From contig NZ_SMKN01000006.1 in the NCBI RefSeq assembly GCF_004348675.1, positions 24,293 to 88,292 of the forward strand: a stretch of DNA of 64,000 nucleotides, given 5' to 3'. Made by a program: the position numbers and the translations under genes. The stretch's first letter is position 1; each line of letters opens with the position of its first letter. The stretch comes from Micromonospora sp. KC606. Its GTDB lineage: Bacteria > Actinomycetota > Actinomycetes > Mycobacteriales > Micromonosporaceae. Positions 34,337 through 42,687 of this stretch are shown in pieces. Under the pieces are notes generated by a model. That model was given only the letters and a program-made list of their open reading frames with translations, was not told the DNA's origin and made no database searches.

Positions 34337-34355
34337 TAAGGATAGCCTTACCAAA
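34337..34355 (-). promoter_or_regulatory. IdeR/DmdR1 iron box
   Basis: TAAGGATAGCCTTACCAAA matches 17 of 19 positions of the consensus TWAGGTWAGSCTWACCTWA. It ends 14 bases before the ATG of the unit 1 binding protein and covers its likely -10 region, where an iron-loaded repressor would block transcription. Confidence 0.8.
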
Positions 34356-34528
34356 GCCTCCGCACGTGAGTGACATCTCAACCTGCCGTCGGTGGTGAGG
34401 GCGGCTTCGCATCGATCACCGCCTGTGGCTGCGGTCACCGCCGGCGCGGGCGTGCGTGCGCGACGGCAGGCGAGGGCGTGGCTGGTCCGATGTGAGCGGG
34501 CTTACAGCCGGAACCCCTTGGATGCGAA

Positions 34529-34543
34529 TGAAAACCGATCTCA
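34529..34543 (+). promoter_or_regulatory. Zur/Fur-family-like operator
   Basis: TGAAAACCGATCTCA is a 7-1-7 dyad with 10 of 14 symmetric positions, near the actinobacterial Zur pattern TGAAAATCATTTTCA. It ends 14 bases before the ATG of the unit 2 binding protein, exactly as the iron box does on the other side. Confidence 0.5.
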
Positions 34544-34557
34544 ATAAGCTGCCCGCC

Positions 34558-36048
34558 ATGATTGCTGCACCAGCCGTCCGACGCGCCGGCCTTGTCGCGT
34601 CCGTGTTCGTCCTCCTGTTGCCCACCGGCTGCTCCGGCGGGAGTGCCGCCGGCGAGAACGGCGGCGACCGGCTGCGGGTGGCGATGCTCCAGCCACCTCG
34701 TTCCGGGCTGTCGCCGTTCAGCGACGACGCCTTCAAGCTCTCCCGCCTGGGCATCGCCGAAACGCTGGTCAGCCTCGACGAGGGCGGCGCACCGCAGCCG
34801 GCGCTGGCCACCGCGTGGTCGCAGGTCGACCGCACCACCTGGCGGTTCACCCTGCGGGAGGCGGTGCGGTTCCACGACGGCACGACCCTGGACGCGGCCC
34901 GGGTCGTCGACGTGCTGCGGCGGGCCGCCGCGACCAAGCCGAAGCCGCGCATCCTGGACGGGGTCGAGCTGTCCGCCGAAGCGGAGCAAGGGGCGGTCGT
35001 CGTCCGGACCGCCGTGCCCGATCCACTGCTGCCGCAGCGGCTGTCCAGCCCGCAGCTGTCGATCCTGGCCGCGGCGGCGTACCAGGCAGACGCGGTGAAC
35101 CCGGTCCGGACCGGGACCGGCCCGTTCGTGCTGACCCGGCTGACCGGCACGCAGGGCGCGACGCTGGACCGGTACGACGGGTACTGGGGTGGCCCCGCCG
35201 CCGCATCCGGCATCGACGTCTCGTTCGTGCCTGACGGCACCGCCCGGGCCGCCGCGCTGCGCACCGGCGCCGCCGACATCGTCGAGGCCGTGCCGGCGTC
35301 GCAGCTGGCGGTGCTGGACAAGCAGCTGTACCGCACCGTGTCGATGCCCCGCACCAACACGCTCTACCTGAACAGTCGCACCGGCGCGTTCGCCGACCCC
35401 GCCGTCCGGGCCGCGGCCCGCGCAGCCGTCCAGCGCGACCCGCTGGTCGCCGGCGTGTACGAAGGGAACGCCGACACCGCCCGCGGCCTGCTCGGGCCGG
35501 CGGTGCCGTGGGCCGCGCAGCGGCCGGCACGCACCGAACGGCCGGCCGGATCCGCGACCGGCAAGAAGATCGTGCTGGCCACCTTCAGCGACCGCCCGGA
35601 ACTGCCCGAGGTCGCCGCGACGGTCGCCCAGCAGCTCGAAGCGGTCGGCTTCGTGGTCCAGCAGGTGGTGCGCGAGTACGCCCACATCGAGGCCGACGCG
35701 CTGGCCGGGCGGTTCGACGCGTTCATTCTCTCCCGCGCCACCATGCTCGACTCCGGTGACCCGGTCGCGTACCTCGCCAGCGACTTCACCTGCGACGGCG
35801 GCTTCAACATCGCGCAACTCTGCGACCCGGCGGTGGACCAGGCGATCGGGGCGGCCTCGGTGGAGGGCGACCTGACCAGGCGGCGGGCCCTCATCCTCGC
35901 CGCCGAGAGGGCGGTGCTGGAGACGGACGCCGCGGTACCGATGCTGCACGAGCGGGTGGCGCAGGGCAACGCCCCGGGAGTGGTCGACGCACGGTTCGAC
36001 CCGCGGGAGCGGTTGCTCGTCGGCCTGAAGACCCGCCGAACCGGATGA
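34558..36048 (+). CDS. SBP_bac_5 substrate-binding lipoprotein, paralogue (unit 2)
   Basis: A 496-aa paralogue of the unit 1 binding protein, alignable along its length (GTGPFVLTRLTGTQGATLDR versus the matching unit 1 stretch). The lipoprotein signal ends LLPTGC. ATG 34558 has no ribosome site; AATAA just after the Zur-like dyad could be a -10 giving a leaderless message. An upstream ATG at 34528 would overlap the dyad. The stop overlaps the start of the permease gene (ATGA). I infer uptake of a related metal complex under a different metal signal. Confidence 0.9.
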   Translation: MIAAPAVRRAGLVASVFVLLLPTGCSGGSAAGENGGDRLRVAMLQPPRSGLSPFSDDAFKLSRLGIAETLVSLDEGGAPQPALATAWSQVDRTTWRFTLREAVRFHDGTTLDAARVVDVLRRAAATKPKPRILDGVELSAEAEQGAVVVRTAVPDPLLPQRLSSPQLSILAAAAYQADAVNPVRTGTGPFVLTRLTGTQGATLDRYDGYWGGPAAASGIDVSFVPDGTARAAALRTGAADIVEAVPASQLAVLDKQLYRTVSMPRTNTLYLNSRTGAFADPAVRAAARAAVQRDPLVAGVYEGNADTARGLLGPAVPWAAQRPARTERPAGSATGKKIVLATFSDRPELPEVAATVAQQLEAVGFVVQQVVREYAHIEADALAGRFDAFILSRATMLDSGDPVAYLASDFTCDGGFNIAQLCDPAVDQAIGAASVEGDLTRRRALILAAERAVLETDAAVPMLHERVAQGNAPGVVDARFDPRERLLVGLKTRRTG

Positions 36049-37778
36049 GCCGCGCCAACGGCCTGCTCCTGGCCACGTGCTCGCGGCTGGTCGCGCTGCT
36101 CGCCCTCCTCGCCCTGGTCGGTGCGTTGCCGTGGTTGTCCGGGCGTGACCCGGCCCGCAGCATACTGCGCGCCCAGTACGGCGAGAGCGTTCCCGACCCG
36201 GCCGCCTTGGCCGCGATCCGGGAGAAGCTGCGGCTCGACGACGGGCCACTGGTGCTGTTCGGCAGATGGCTGGCCGGCGTGCTCCGTGGCGACCTCGGCA
36301 CGTCCTGGGTGACCGGCACGCCGGTGGCGCCCACCGTCTGGTCGGCGCTCGGCGTGTCGCTGACCCTGATGGGCGCGGCCCTGGCGGTGGCGCTGGTCGT
36401 CGCCGCGCTGCTGGTGCTGCGCGGGCTGTGGCGCGGGCGTACCACCCGGCGCGGTGGCGCGCTGGGCGCGGCGCTCACGTCGATCCCCGAGTTTCTCCTC
36501 GGAATCGCGTTGCTGCTGGTCGTGGCGGTGTGGCTGGAGTGGGCGGACCCGTACGGCTGGTCCGCTGCACACCATGCGGTGCTGCCGGCGCTCGCGCTCG
36601 GGATCCCGGCCGGTGGGCTGCTCGGCCGGTTGGCCGACGACGCGATCCCGGGTGCCTTCCGGGAGCCGTGGGTGCGTACCTGGGCCACCGGTGGGCTGCC
36701 CCGGCGCACCATCGCGTACGGGGTGCTGCGCCGCAGCCTGCCGGCACTGTTTCCGCAGTTCACGATCGTCGTGGTGGGCCTGACCGGCGGCGCGGTCCTG
36801 GTCGAGGTGCTGTTCGCCATCCCCGGCCTGGGCCGGCTCGCGCTCGGCGCCGCGGCGGCCCAGGACCTGCCGGCGGTCCAGGGCGCGGTGCTCGCCCTGG
36901 CCGTGCTCGCCGCGGCGGTGAGTGTCCTCGCCGCCGTGGCGCAGCGGCTGGCCGTGGGGCCGGCGCTGGACGCCGCCGGGCTCCAGCCGCCACCGCCGGA
37001 CCCCGGGCCGCGGGTCCGCCGGGTCTGGCTGGTTCCCGGCGTCCTCGGGGGAGTGCTGCTGGCGGTGGTGCTGGCCGGGCTGCTGCGTGATCCGACCCAT
37101 GTGGACACCGGGCTACGGCTCGCCGCGCCGTCGTGGGACGCCGCGCTGGGCCGCGACGCGCTCGGCCGCGATCTGCTCGCCCGGCTCGGGCACGGCGCCC
37201 TGCGTACCGTGGGCGTCGCCGTCGCGGTCAGCGCTGTCGCGTTCGCGCTGGGGGTGGCGGCCGGCCTGCTGCCCCGGCTGACGCAGGGCGCGGCCGAGCT
37301 GGTCAACGCGGTGCCGCCGGTGCTGGTCGGGCTGATCACCGCGGCGGCGTTCGGCCCGAGCACCGGTGGGGCGGCGGTGGCGGTGGCGGCGACCGCGTGG
37401 GCGCCGCTCGCCCTGCACGTGGCCGCCCTCGTCCGCGAGGAGCTGGCCAGCGGGTACGTGCAGGCGTGCTGGTTGCTGGGGGCGAGTCGGATCCGGGTGC
37501 TCGCCGTCCACGTGCTGCCCGGTGTGCTGCCACCGGTGATCCGGCACGCGCTGCTGCGCCTCCCCGGCGTCGCGCTGGCCATCGCCTCGCTCGGTTTCGT
37601 CGGCCTCGGCACCCAACCGCCCACGCCCGAGTGGGGCCGCATCCTCGCCGAGGCGATGCCGTACGTGGAGCGCGCCCCGTGGGCGGCGCTCTCCGGGGCG
37701 GCGGCACTCGCGCTGCTCGGCGCCCTGTCGATCACCGCGTCGACCGCCCTCGGCGTCGCCCGGGCGCACCGTCGTTGA
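36045..37778 (+). CDS. Fused DppB-DppC type ABC transporter permease (unit 2)
   Basis: A 577-aa two-in-one permease, paralogue of that at 31029. It starts with VGALPWLSGRDPARSILRAQ, has the DppB-like GGAVLVEVLFAIPGLGRLA, then the DppC signature ALGRDALGRDLLARLGHGAL and the ending LGFVGLGTQPPTPEWGRILA. It overlaps its binding protein gene by four bases. It converges on a lacI gene seven bases away, so an ATPase is not part of this transcript and must be supplied elsewhere. Confidence 0.9.
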   Translation: MSRANGLLLATCSRLVALLALLALVGALPWLSGRDPARSILRAQYGESVPDPAALAAIREKLRLDDGPLVLFGRWLAGVLRGDLGTSWVTGTPVAPTVWSALGVSLTLMGAALAVALVVAALLVLRGLWRGRTTRRGGALGAALTSIPEFLLGIALLLVVAVWLEWADPYGWSAAHHAVLPALALGIPAGGLLGRLADDAIPGAFREPWVRTWATGGLPRRTIAYGVLRRSLPALFPQFTIVVVGLTGGAVLVEVLFAIPGLGRLALGAAAAQDLPAVQGAVLALAVLAAAVSVLAAVAQRLAVGPALDAAGLQPPPPDPGPRVRRVWLVPGVLGGVLLAVVLAGLLRDPTHVDTGLRLAAPSWDAALGRDALGRDLLARLGHGALRTVGVAVAVSAVAFALGVAAGLLPRLTQGAAELVNAVPPVLVGLITAAAFGPSTGGAAVAVAATAWAPLALHVAALVREELASGYVQACWLLGASRIRVLAVHVLPGVLPPVIRHALLRLPGVALAIASLGFVGLGTQPPTPEWGRILAEAMPYVERAPWAALSGAAALALLGALSITASTALGVARAHRR

Positions 37779-37785
37779 GGCGCCT

Positions 37786-38832
37786 CTAGGCAGGGGAGGA
37801 TCTGCGGACGACGAGCGTCGTGGGCACGGTGATGGACAGCGGGTTCCGCCCGGCGGTGATGTCGGCGAGCAGCCGGACCATCTCCTCGCTGATCCGCTCC
37901 AGCGGCTGGCGCACCGTGGTCAGTGGCGGGTCGAGCGTGGCGGCCAGCCCGGAGTCGTCGAAACCGACGACGCGCACGTCGCGGGGCACGTGGCGGCCGG
38001 CCTCGCGCAGCACCGGGAGAGCCCCGGCGGCAAGGGCGTCGGAGGCGGCGAAGACCGCGTCGAGGTCGGCGGCCCGGTCCAGCAGGGCGCGCATGGCCGT
38101 CTCGCCGCCTTCCCGGCTCCAGTCGGCGTGCGCGATCCGGGCCGGCTCCACCGCGAGCCCGTGCGCGGTCAGCGCGTCGGTGTAGCCGTGCAGCCGGTCC
38201 ACTCCGCCGGAGGTGTCCTGCGGGCCGGTGATCGTGGCGATCCGCCGGCACCCGGCGGCGAGCAGGTGTTCGACCGCGGACCGCGCGCCCGATCGGTCGT
38301 CCGCCGCCACCGAGCTGATCACCTGCTCGTAGCCGAGCACCCGGCCGCAGGCCACGATCGGCACCTCGGCGCGCACCAGCTGGCCGAGCAGTGGGTCGCC
38401 GGAGTGCGGGGAGACCAGCAGCACGCCGTCGACGTGGCCGCCGGACAGGTACGACACGGCCCTGTCGCGTTCCGTGGCGGTCGCCGCGATCATCAGGATC
38501 AGCGTCTGCTCCCGCGCGGAGAGGGCCTGGGCGACGCCGCGCAGCAACACGGCGAAGTTCGAATCCTCGAAGAGCAGGTGCTGCGGTTCGGTGAGCAGGA
38601 AGGCGATCGATCCCGACCTGCCGGTGGCCAGGGACCGCGCGTGCGGGTTGGCGGTGTAGCCGGTGCGGGCGATCGCGTCGCGCACCAGCCGGACCGCCTC
38701 GGGGCTCACCCAGTCGTGGCCGTTGAGGACGCGGGAGACCGTGGCGTACGAGACCCCCGCCACCCGAGCGACGTCGCGGATGGTGGGCCGCTTACGCCCA
38801 GGCCCGGACGGGTTCGGCACGGGCGTGATCAT
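37786..38832 (-). CDS. LacI family regulator of the beta-galactosidase-GalT gene
   Basis: A 348-aa LacI repressor: DVARVAGVSYATVSRVLNG helix-turn-helix followed by an effector domain with FASDALA-like text (VFAASDALAAGALPVL). It diverges from the GH35-GalT gene. The 266-base gap holds two copies of the site TGTAACCGGTTACA, so it very likely controls that gene and itself, with a galactose-containing sugar as inducer (inference from context). Confidence 0.92.
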   Translation of the reverse strand: MITPVPNPSGPGRKRPTIRDVARVAGVSYATVSRVLNGHDWVSPEAVRLVRDAIARTGYTANPHARSLATGRSGSIAFLLTEPQHLLFEDSNFAVLLRGVAQALSAREQTLILMIAATATERDRAVSYLSGGHVDGVLLVSPHSGDPLLGQLVRAEVPIVACGRVLGYEQVISSVAADDRSGARSAVEHLLAAGCRRIATITGPQDTSGGVDRLHGYTDALTAHGLAVEPARIAHADWSREGGETAMRALLDRAADLDAVFAASDALAAGALPVLREAGRHVPRDVRVVGFDDSGLAATLDPPLTTVRQPLERISEEMVRLLADITAGRNPLSITVPTTLVVRRSSPA

Positions 38833-38965
38833 ACTCTGCGTCGTTCCGTCACGCCGTGACCGCGCTGGCGGCCACCGGTGGCAATGGTCCTTCGTGGTCG
38901 GGCTGACCGGTACGAGGACCGGCCGAGGCCCGCGCCCGTCCGGGACGGGGCGCCGGAGCGGAACA

Positions 38966-38979
38966 TGTAACCGGTTACA
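38966..38979. promoter_or_regulatory. LacI operator O1, perfect 14-bp palindrome
   Basis: TGTAACCGGTTACA is fully self-complementary and sits between the divergent lacI and GH35-GalT genes. Confidence 0.75.
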
Positions 38980-39063
38980 GTGAGGGCGCAGGGGCGGGTG
39001 CCATGACCTAGATTCCCTCCCGTCAGGCGCCTGTGTCCCGGGCCTCTCAGGGGCACCGTGGCC

Positions 39064-39077
39064 TGTGACCGATTACA
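39064..39077. promoter_or_regulatory. LacI operator O2
   Basis: TGTGACCGATTACA matches the perfect upstream site at 12 of 14 positions. It lies 21 bases before the GH35-GalT ATG and 98 bases from O1 centre to centre, a spacing compatible with looping. Confidence 0.7.
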
Positions 39078-39098
39078 GTCGAAGTACCCGGAGGGCTG

Positions 39099-42000
39099 AT
39101 GACCACCGATCCGCTGCCGTGGCCCGATCCGCTCTCCGTGCGCCATCACCCCTGGGTGGCCCCGTCACGCCGACCCCGGATGAGCAACGACGAGGACGCC
39201 CGCCCCGGGCTGTCGCTGACCAACCGGTACCTGACGCGCGACGGCGCACCCGTCATCCCCGTCTCCGGCGAGCTGCACTACAGTCGCGTGCCTCGGCACC
39301 GCTGGGCCGAACGCCTCCGGCAGATGCGCGCGGGCGGAATCACCGTGGTGGCCACCTACGCCTTCTGGATGCACCACGTCGAACACCGCGGCGCTCCACG
39401 TTTCGACGGCAACCTCGACGTGGCCGCCTTCGTCGACCTCTGCGCCGAGGCCGGCCTCGACGTGGTCCTGCGGATCGGCCCCTGGTGCCACGGGGAGGTA
39501 CGCAACGGCGGCTTCCCCGACTGGGTCCAGCGGGCCCCGGTACGGCACCGCACCGACGACCCCGGCTACCTGGAACTGGTCCGGGCATGGTGGGGTCAGC
39601 TCGCCGCCGCCCTGGCCGGCCGCTGCTCACCGGCGGGCACGGTGCTCGGCATCCAGTTGGAGAACGAGCTGTACGACCAGCCGGGGCACCTGATCACGCT
39701 CAAGCGGCTGGCCCGCGAGGCCGGGCTGTCCGCGCCGCTGTGGACGGCGACCGCCTGGGGCGGCGCCGACCTGCCCGAGGCCGAGGTGCTGCCCCTGTTC
39801 GGCGGCTACGGCGACGGCTTCTGGGTGGACGCCGACGCCCCCTGGGACCCCACCTTCCGGGACCACTACTTCTTCTCCCACGTCTGGGACGACCCCGGCA
39901 TCGGCGCCGACGTGCGCCGTGCGCAGGAGACCGGCCCGGCGCACGCCCCGGCGCGCACCCCCTCGCCGCTGTTCCCGGCCGCGACCTGCGAGCTGGGCGG
40001 TGGCATGGCCACCGCCTACCACCGGCGCCCGCGCCCCACGGCACTCGACATCGCCGCCATCGCCCACTGCAAGATCGGCAACGGGTCGGCCTGGCAGGGC
40101 TACTACATGTACGCCGGCGGCACCAACCCGCCCGGCGAGAGCGGGATGCAGGAGTCACACGAGACGGGCTACCCCAACGACATGCCGCGCCTGGGGTACG
40201 ACTTCCACGCCCCGATCGGCGAGGCCGGCACCCTCGCCCCCAGCCATGCCGAGCTCCGGCGCCAGCACGCCTTCCTGGCCGCCTTCGGGCCACGACTCGC
40301 CGAGATGCCCTCCAGCCTGCCGGACGTCCGGCCGTCCGGCGTGACGGACGACCGGACGCTGCGGTGGGCGCTGCGCAGCGACGGCCGCAGCGGCTTCCTC
40401 TTCGTCGCCTGGCACCAACCACACTGTCCGCTGCCCGCCTACCACGGCGCCCGCTTCCGGATCACCCTCGACGACACCGAGCTGGTGCTGCCGTCGCGCC
40501 CGGTGGACATCCCCGCCGGTACGCTGGCCCGCTGGCCGATCAACCTCACCGCCGGCGGCGTGCGCCTCGCCTGGGCCACCGCCTCGGCGTTGACCCTGCT
40601 GCCCGGCGCGGTACCGACGCTGGTGCTGGTGGCCGACGCGGGCATCGAAGCCGAGCTGGCCGTCGAGGACGGCGGCGTACGGGTCCGGCAGGTCGCGCCC
40701 GGCCTGTCCCCGGTGCGGCTCACCACCGACGCGGGCGTCCTGGACGTGCTGGTCCTGCCGGCCGAGACCGCCGGCTCGACCTGGGTCTGCGAGGACGGGG
40801 GACGGCGGCTGCTGCTCAGCGACGACGAACTGCGGTGGGGACCGGACGGCCGGGTCACGGTCAGGGCGACCGGAACCCCCCGCGTGCAGGCGTACGACCC
40901 GCACGCGCGTGCCTTCACCGAGCTGGCGATCCCGTCGGGGCCGGCGCCCGGCGCCGTGGACGCCGCCGTCGAACCCCGCCGCGCGGCGGCCGCGACGGTC
41001 CCGGTCACCTACGGCAAGCACGACGGCCGTGAGTCGGCGCCGACGCCCGAGGTGTTCGACGACCTCGCCGCCGTCTACCGGCTCGGCCTGCCGGACTGGG
41101 CGGCCGACCCGACGCACGACGCGCTGCTGGAGATCGACTGGGCCGGGGACGTCGGGCAGCTGCGCGTCGACGGGCGTCCGGTCACCGACCGGTTCTGGGA
41201 CGGTTCCCGCTGGATCGTCAACCTCCACGACGCCGGCTACCGCGACGGCGGCGAGGTGACGCTGCACCTGCTTCCGCTGGCGGCCGGTTCCCCGGTGTCG
41301 CTGCCGCCCGCCGCCCGCGACCGCCTGGTCGGCACCGGCAGCCAGCTGCTCGCCGTCGACCGGGTGCGTGTGGTCGGGCACCTTACGACCGCGGAACCGG
41401 AGCGGGTCCACCGGGTCCGCAAGACGGTGCGGTGGATGGCCGACGGCCGGGAGATCATCTACTTCGACGACACCGAGCCGTACCTCGGCGGCGGTGCGGT
41501 CCGAACGGCGGCCGACACCCGGGCGTTGCCACCCGCCGACGAGGTGGTGCGGGGCGCCTCCCAGATCCGGTACGACCCGCTGACCGGCGAGTGGATCGCC
41601 ATGGCGTCGCACCGTAACGACCGCACCTTCCTGCCCGCCGCCGACCAGGACCCGCTGGCGCCGACGGTGCCGGGCGGTTTTCCCACGGAGGTCGCCGAAC
41701 CCACGTACGACGTGGTGGTCTTCGAGAACCGGTTCCCGTCCTTCTCTCCTCGGGTCGGCGGCGAACCCGGCCTGCTGGACGGGGATCCACTCTGGCCGGT
41801 ACGCCCCGCGAACGGCCGCACCGAGGTGGTCTGCTTCTCGGCGGCGCCGGAGGGCTCGTTCGGGTCGCTCAGCCCGCACCGGGCCCGCACCGTGATCGAG
41901 GCGTGGGCGGACCGGACCGAGGAACTGGGCCGCCTGCCCGGCGTCGAGCACGTCTTCGTCTTCGAGAACCGGGGGCGGGAGATCGGCGTGACGCTGCCGC

Positions 42001-42533
42001 ACCCGCACGGGCAGATCTACGCGTTCCCGTTCCTGCCGCCGAAGGTGGCCCGGATGCTCGAGATGGCCGCAAGGCACCGGGAGGCCACCGGCGGCGTTCT
42101 CTTCCGCGACGTGCTCGACGCCGAGCGCCGCGCCGGCACCCGGGTGGTCCTGACCTCCGCGCACTGGACCGCGTACGTGCCAGCGGCTGCCCGCTGGCCG
42201 GTCGAGGTGCACCTGGCGCCGCACCGGGACGTCCGCGACCTGCCCGAACTGACCGGGCCCGAACGCGACGACCTGGCCCGGATCTACCTGAACGTACTGG
42301 GCCGGCTGGACCGGTACTTTCCGGGGCCGGAGCCGCTGCCGTACATCGCCGGCGTCCACCAGGCGCCGACCCGCACCGGACGTGATCTGTTCCGCCTGCA
42401 CCTGCAGGTGTTCTCGATCATGCGGGCGCCGCAGCGGCTGAAGTACCTGGCCGGGGTCGAGTCGGCGATGGGCGCCTGGATCAGCGACACCACGCCCGAG
42501 CGCATCGCGGCCCGGCTGCGCGAGGTGGGTTGA
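39099..42533 (+). CDS. GH35 beta-galactosidase fused to galactose-1-phosphate uridylyltransferase
   Basis: One 1144-codon frame with two enzymes. Residues about 35-768 are a GH35 glycosidase: Glu190 in GIQLENELYDQ is the acid/base and Glu298 in ATCELGGGM the likely nucleophile. Residues about 770-1144 are GalT: it starts like free GalT (VRKTVRWMADGREIIYFDD), continues SQIRYDPLTGEWIAMASHR, and has the active-site H968-P-H970-G-Q. The usual zinc-binding CPLCP reads D851-P-L-A854-P, so both cysteines are lost. No stop or start lies at the join. The chain could release galactose from a beta-galactoside and handle Gal-1-P, but galK is not here. GGAGGG precedes ATG 39099 by only three bases. Confidence 0.9.
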   Translation: MTTDPLPWPDPLSVRHHPWVAPSRRPRMSNDEDARPGLSLTNRYLTRDGAPVIPVSGELHYSRVPRHRWAERLRQMRAGGITVVATYAFWMHHVEHRGAPRFDGNLDVAAFVDLCAEAGLDVVLRIGPWCHGEVRNGGFPDWVQRAPVRHRTDDPGYLELVRAWWGQLAAALAGRCSPAGTVLGIQLENELYDQPGHLITLKRLAREAGLSAPLWTATAWGGADLPEAEVLPLFGGYGDGFWVDADAPWDPTFRDHYFFSHVWDDPGIGADVRRAQETGPAHAPARTPSPLFPAATCELGGGMATAYHRRPRPTALDIAAIAHCKIGNGSAWQGYYMYAGGTNPPGESGMQESHETGYPNDMPRLGYDFHAPIGEAGTLAPSHAELRRQHAFLAAFGPRLAEMPSSLPDVRPSGVTDDRTLRWALRSDGRSGFLFVAWHQPHCPLPAYHGARFRITLDDTELVLPSRPVDIPAGTLARWPINLTAGGVRLAWATASALTLLPGAVPTLVLVADAGIEAELAVEDGGVRVRQVAPGLSPVRLTTDAGVLDVLVLPAETAGSTWVCEDGGRRLLLSDDELRWGPDGRVTVRATGTPRVQAYDPHARAFTELAIPSGPAPGAVDAAVEPRRAAAATVPVTYGKHDGRESAPTPEVFDDLAAVYRLGLPDWAADPTHDALLEIDWAGDVGQLRVDGRPVTDRFWDGSRWIVNLHDAGYRDGGEVTLHLLPLAAGSPVSLPPAARDRLVGTGSQLLAVDRVRVVGHLTTAEPERVHRVRKTVRWMADGREIIYFDDTEPYLGGGAVRTAADTRALPPADEVVRGASQIRYDPLTGEWIAMASHRNDRTFLPAADQDPLAPTVPGGFPTEVAEPTYDVVVFENRFPSFSPRVGGEPGLLDGDPLWPVRPANGRTEVVCFSAAPEGSFGSLSPHRARTVIEAWADRTEELGRLPGVEHVFVFENRGREIGVTLPHPHGQIYAFPFLPPKVARMLEMAARHREATGGVLFRDVLDAERRAGTRVVLTSAHWTAYVPAAARWPVEVHLAPHRDVRDLPELTGPERDDLARIYLNVLGRLDRYFPGPEPLPYIAGVHQAPTRTGRDLFRLHLQVFSIMRAPQRLKYLAGVESAMGAWISDTTPERIAARLREVG

Positions 42534-42687
42534 CCCGGCTGGCCCGGCCGGGGGTCCGGTCGCGACCGGCCATTGTGCGACGATCGTCTCCGTCATGCCG
42601 AGCGGCCCCGTCGGCAGGTCTGCCCCGGCGTACGGTCGCCGGCGGGTCGGCGAGGAGCCCCGTACCTCGTACCTCTTGGAGAGCAGG

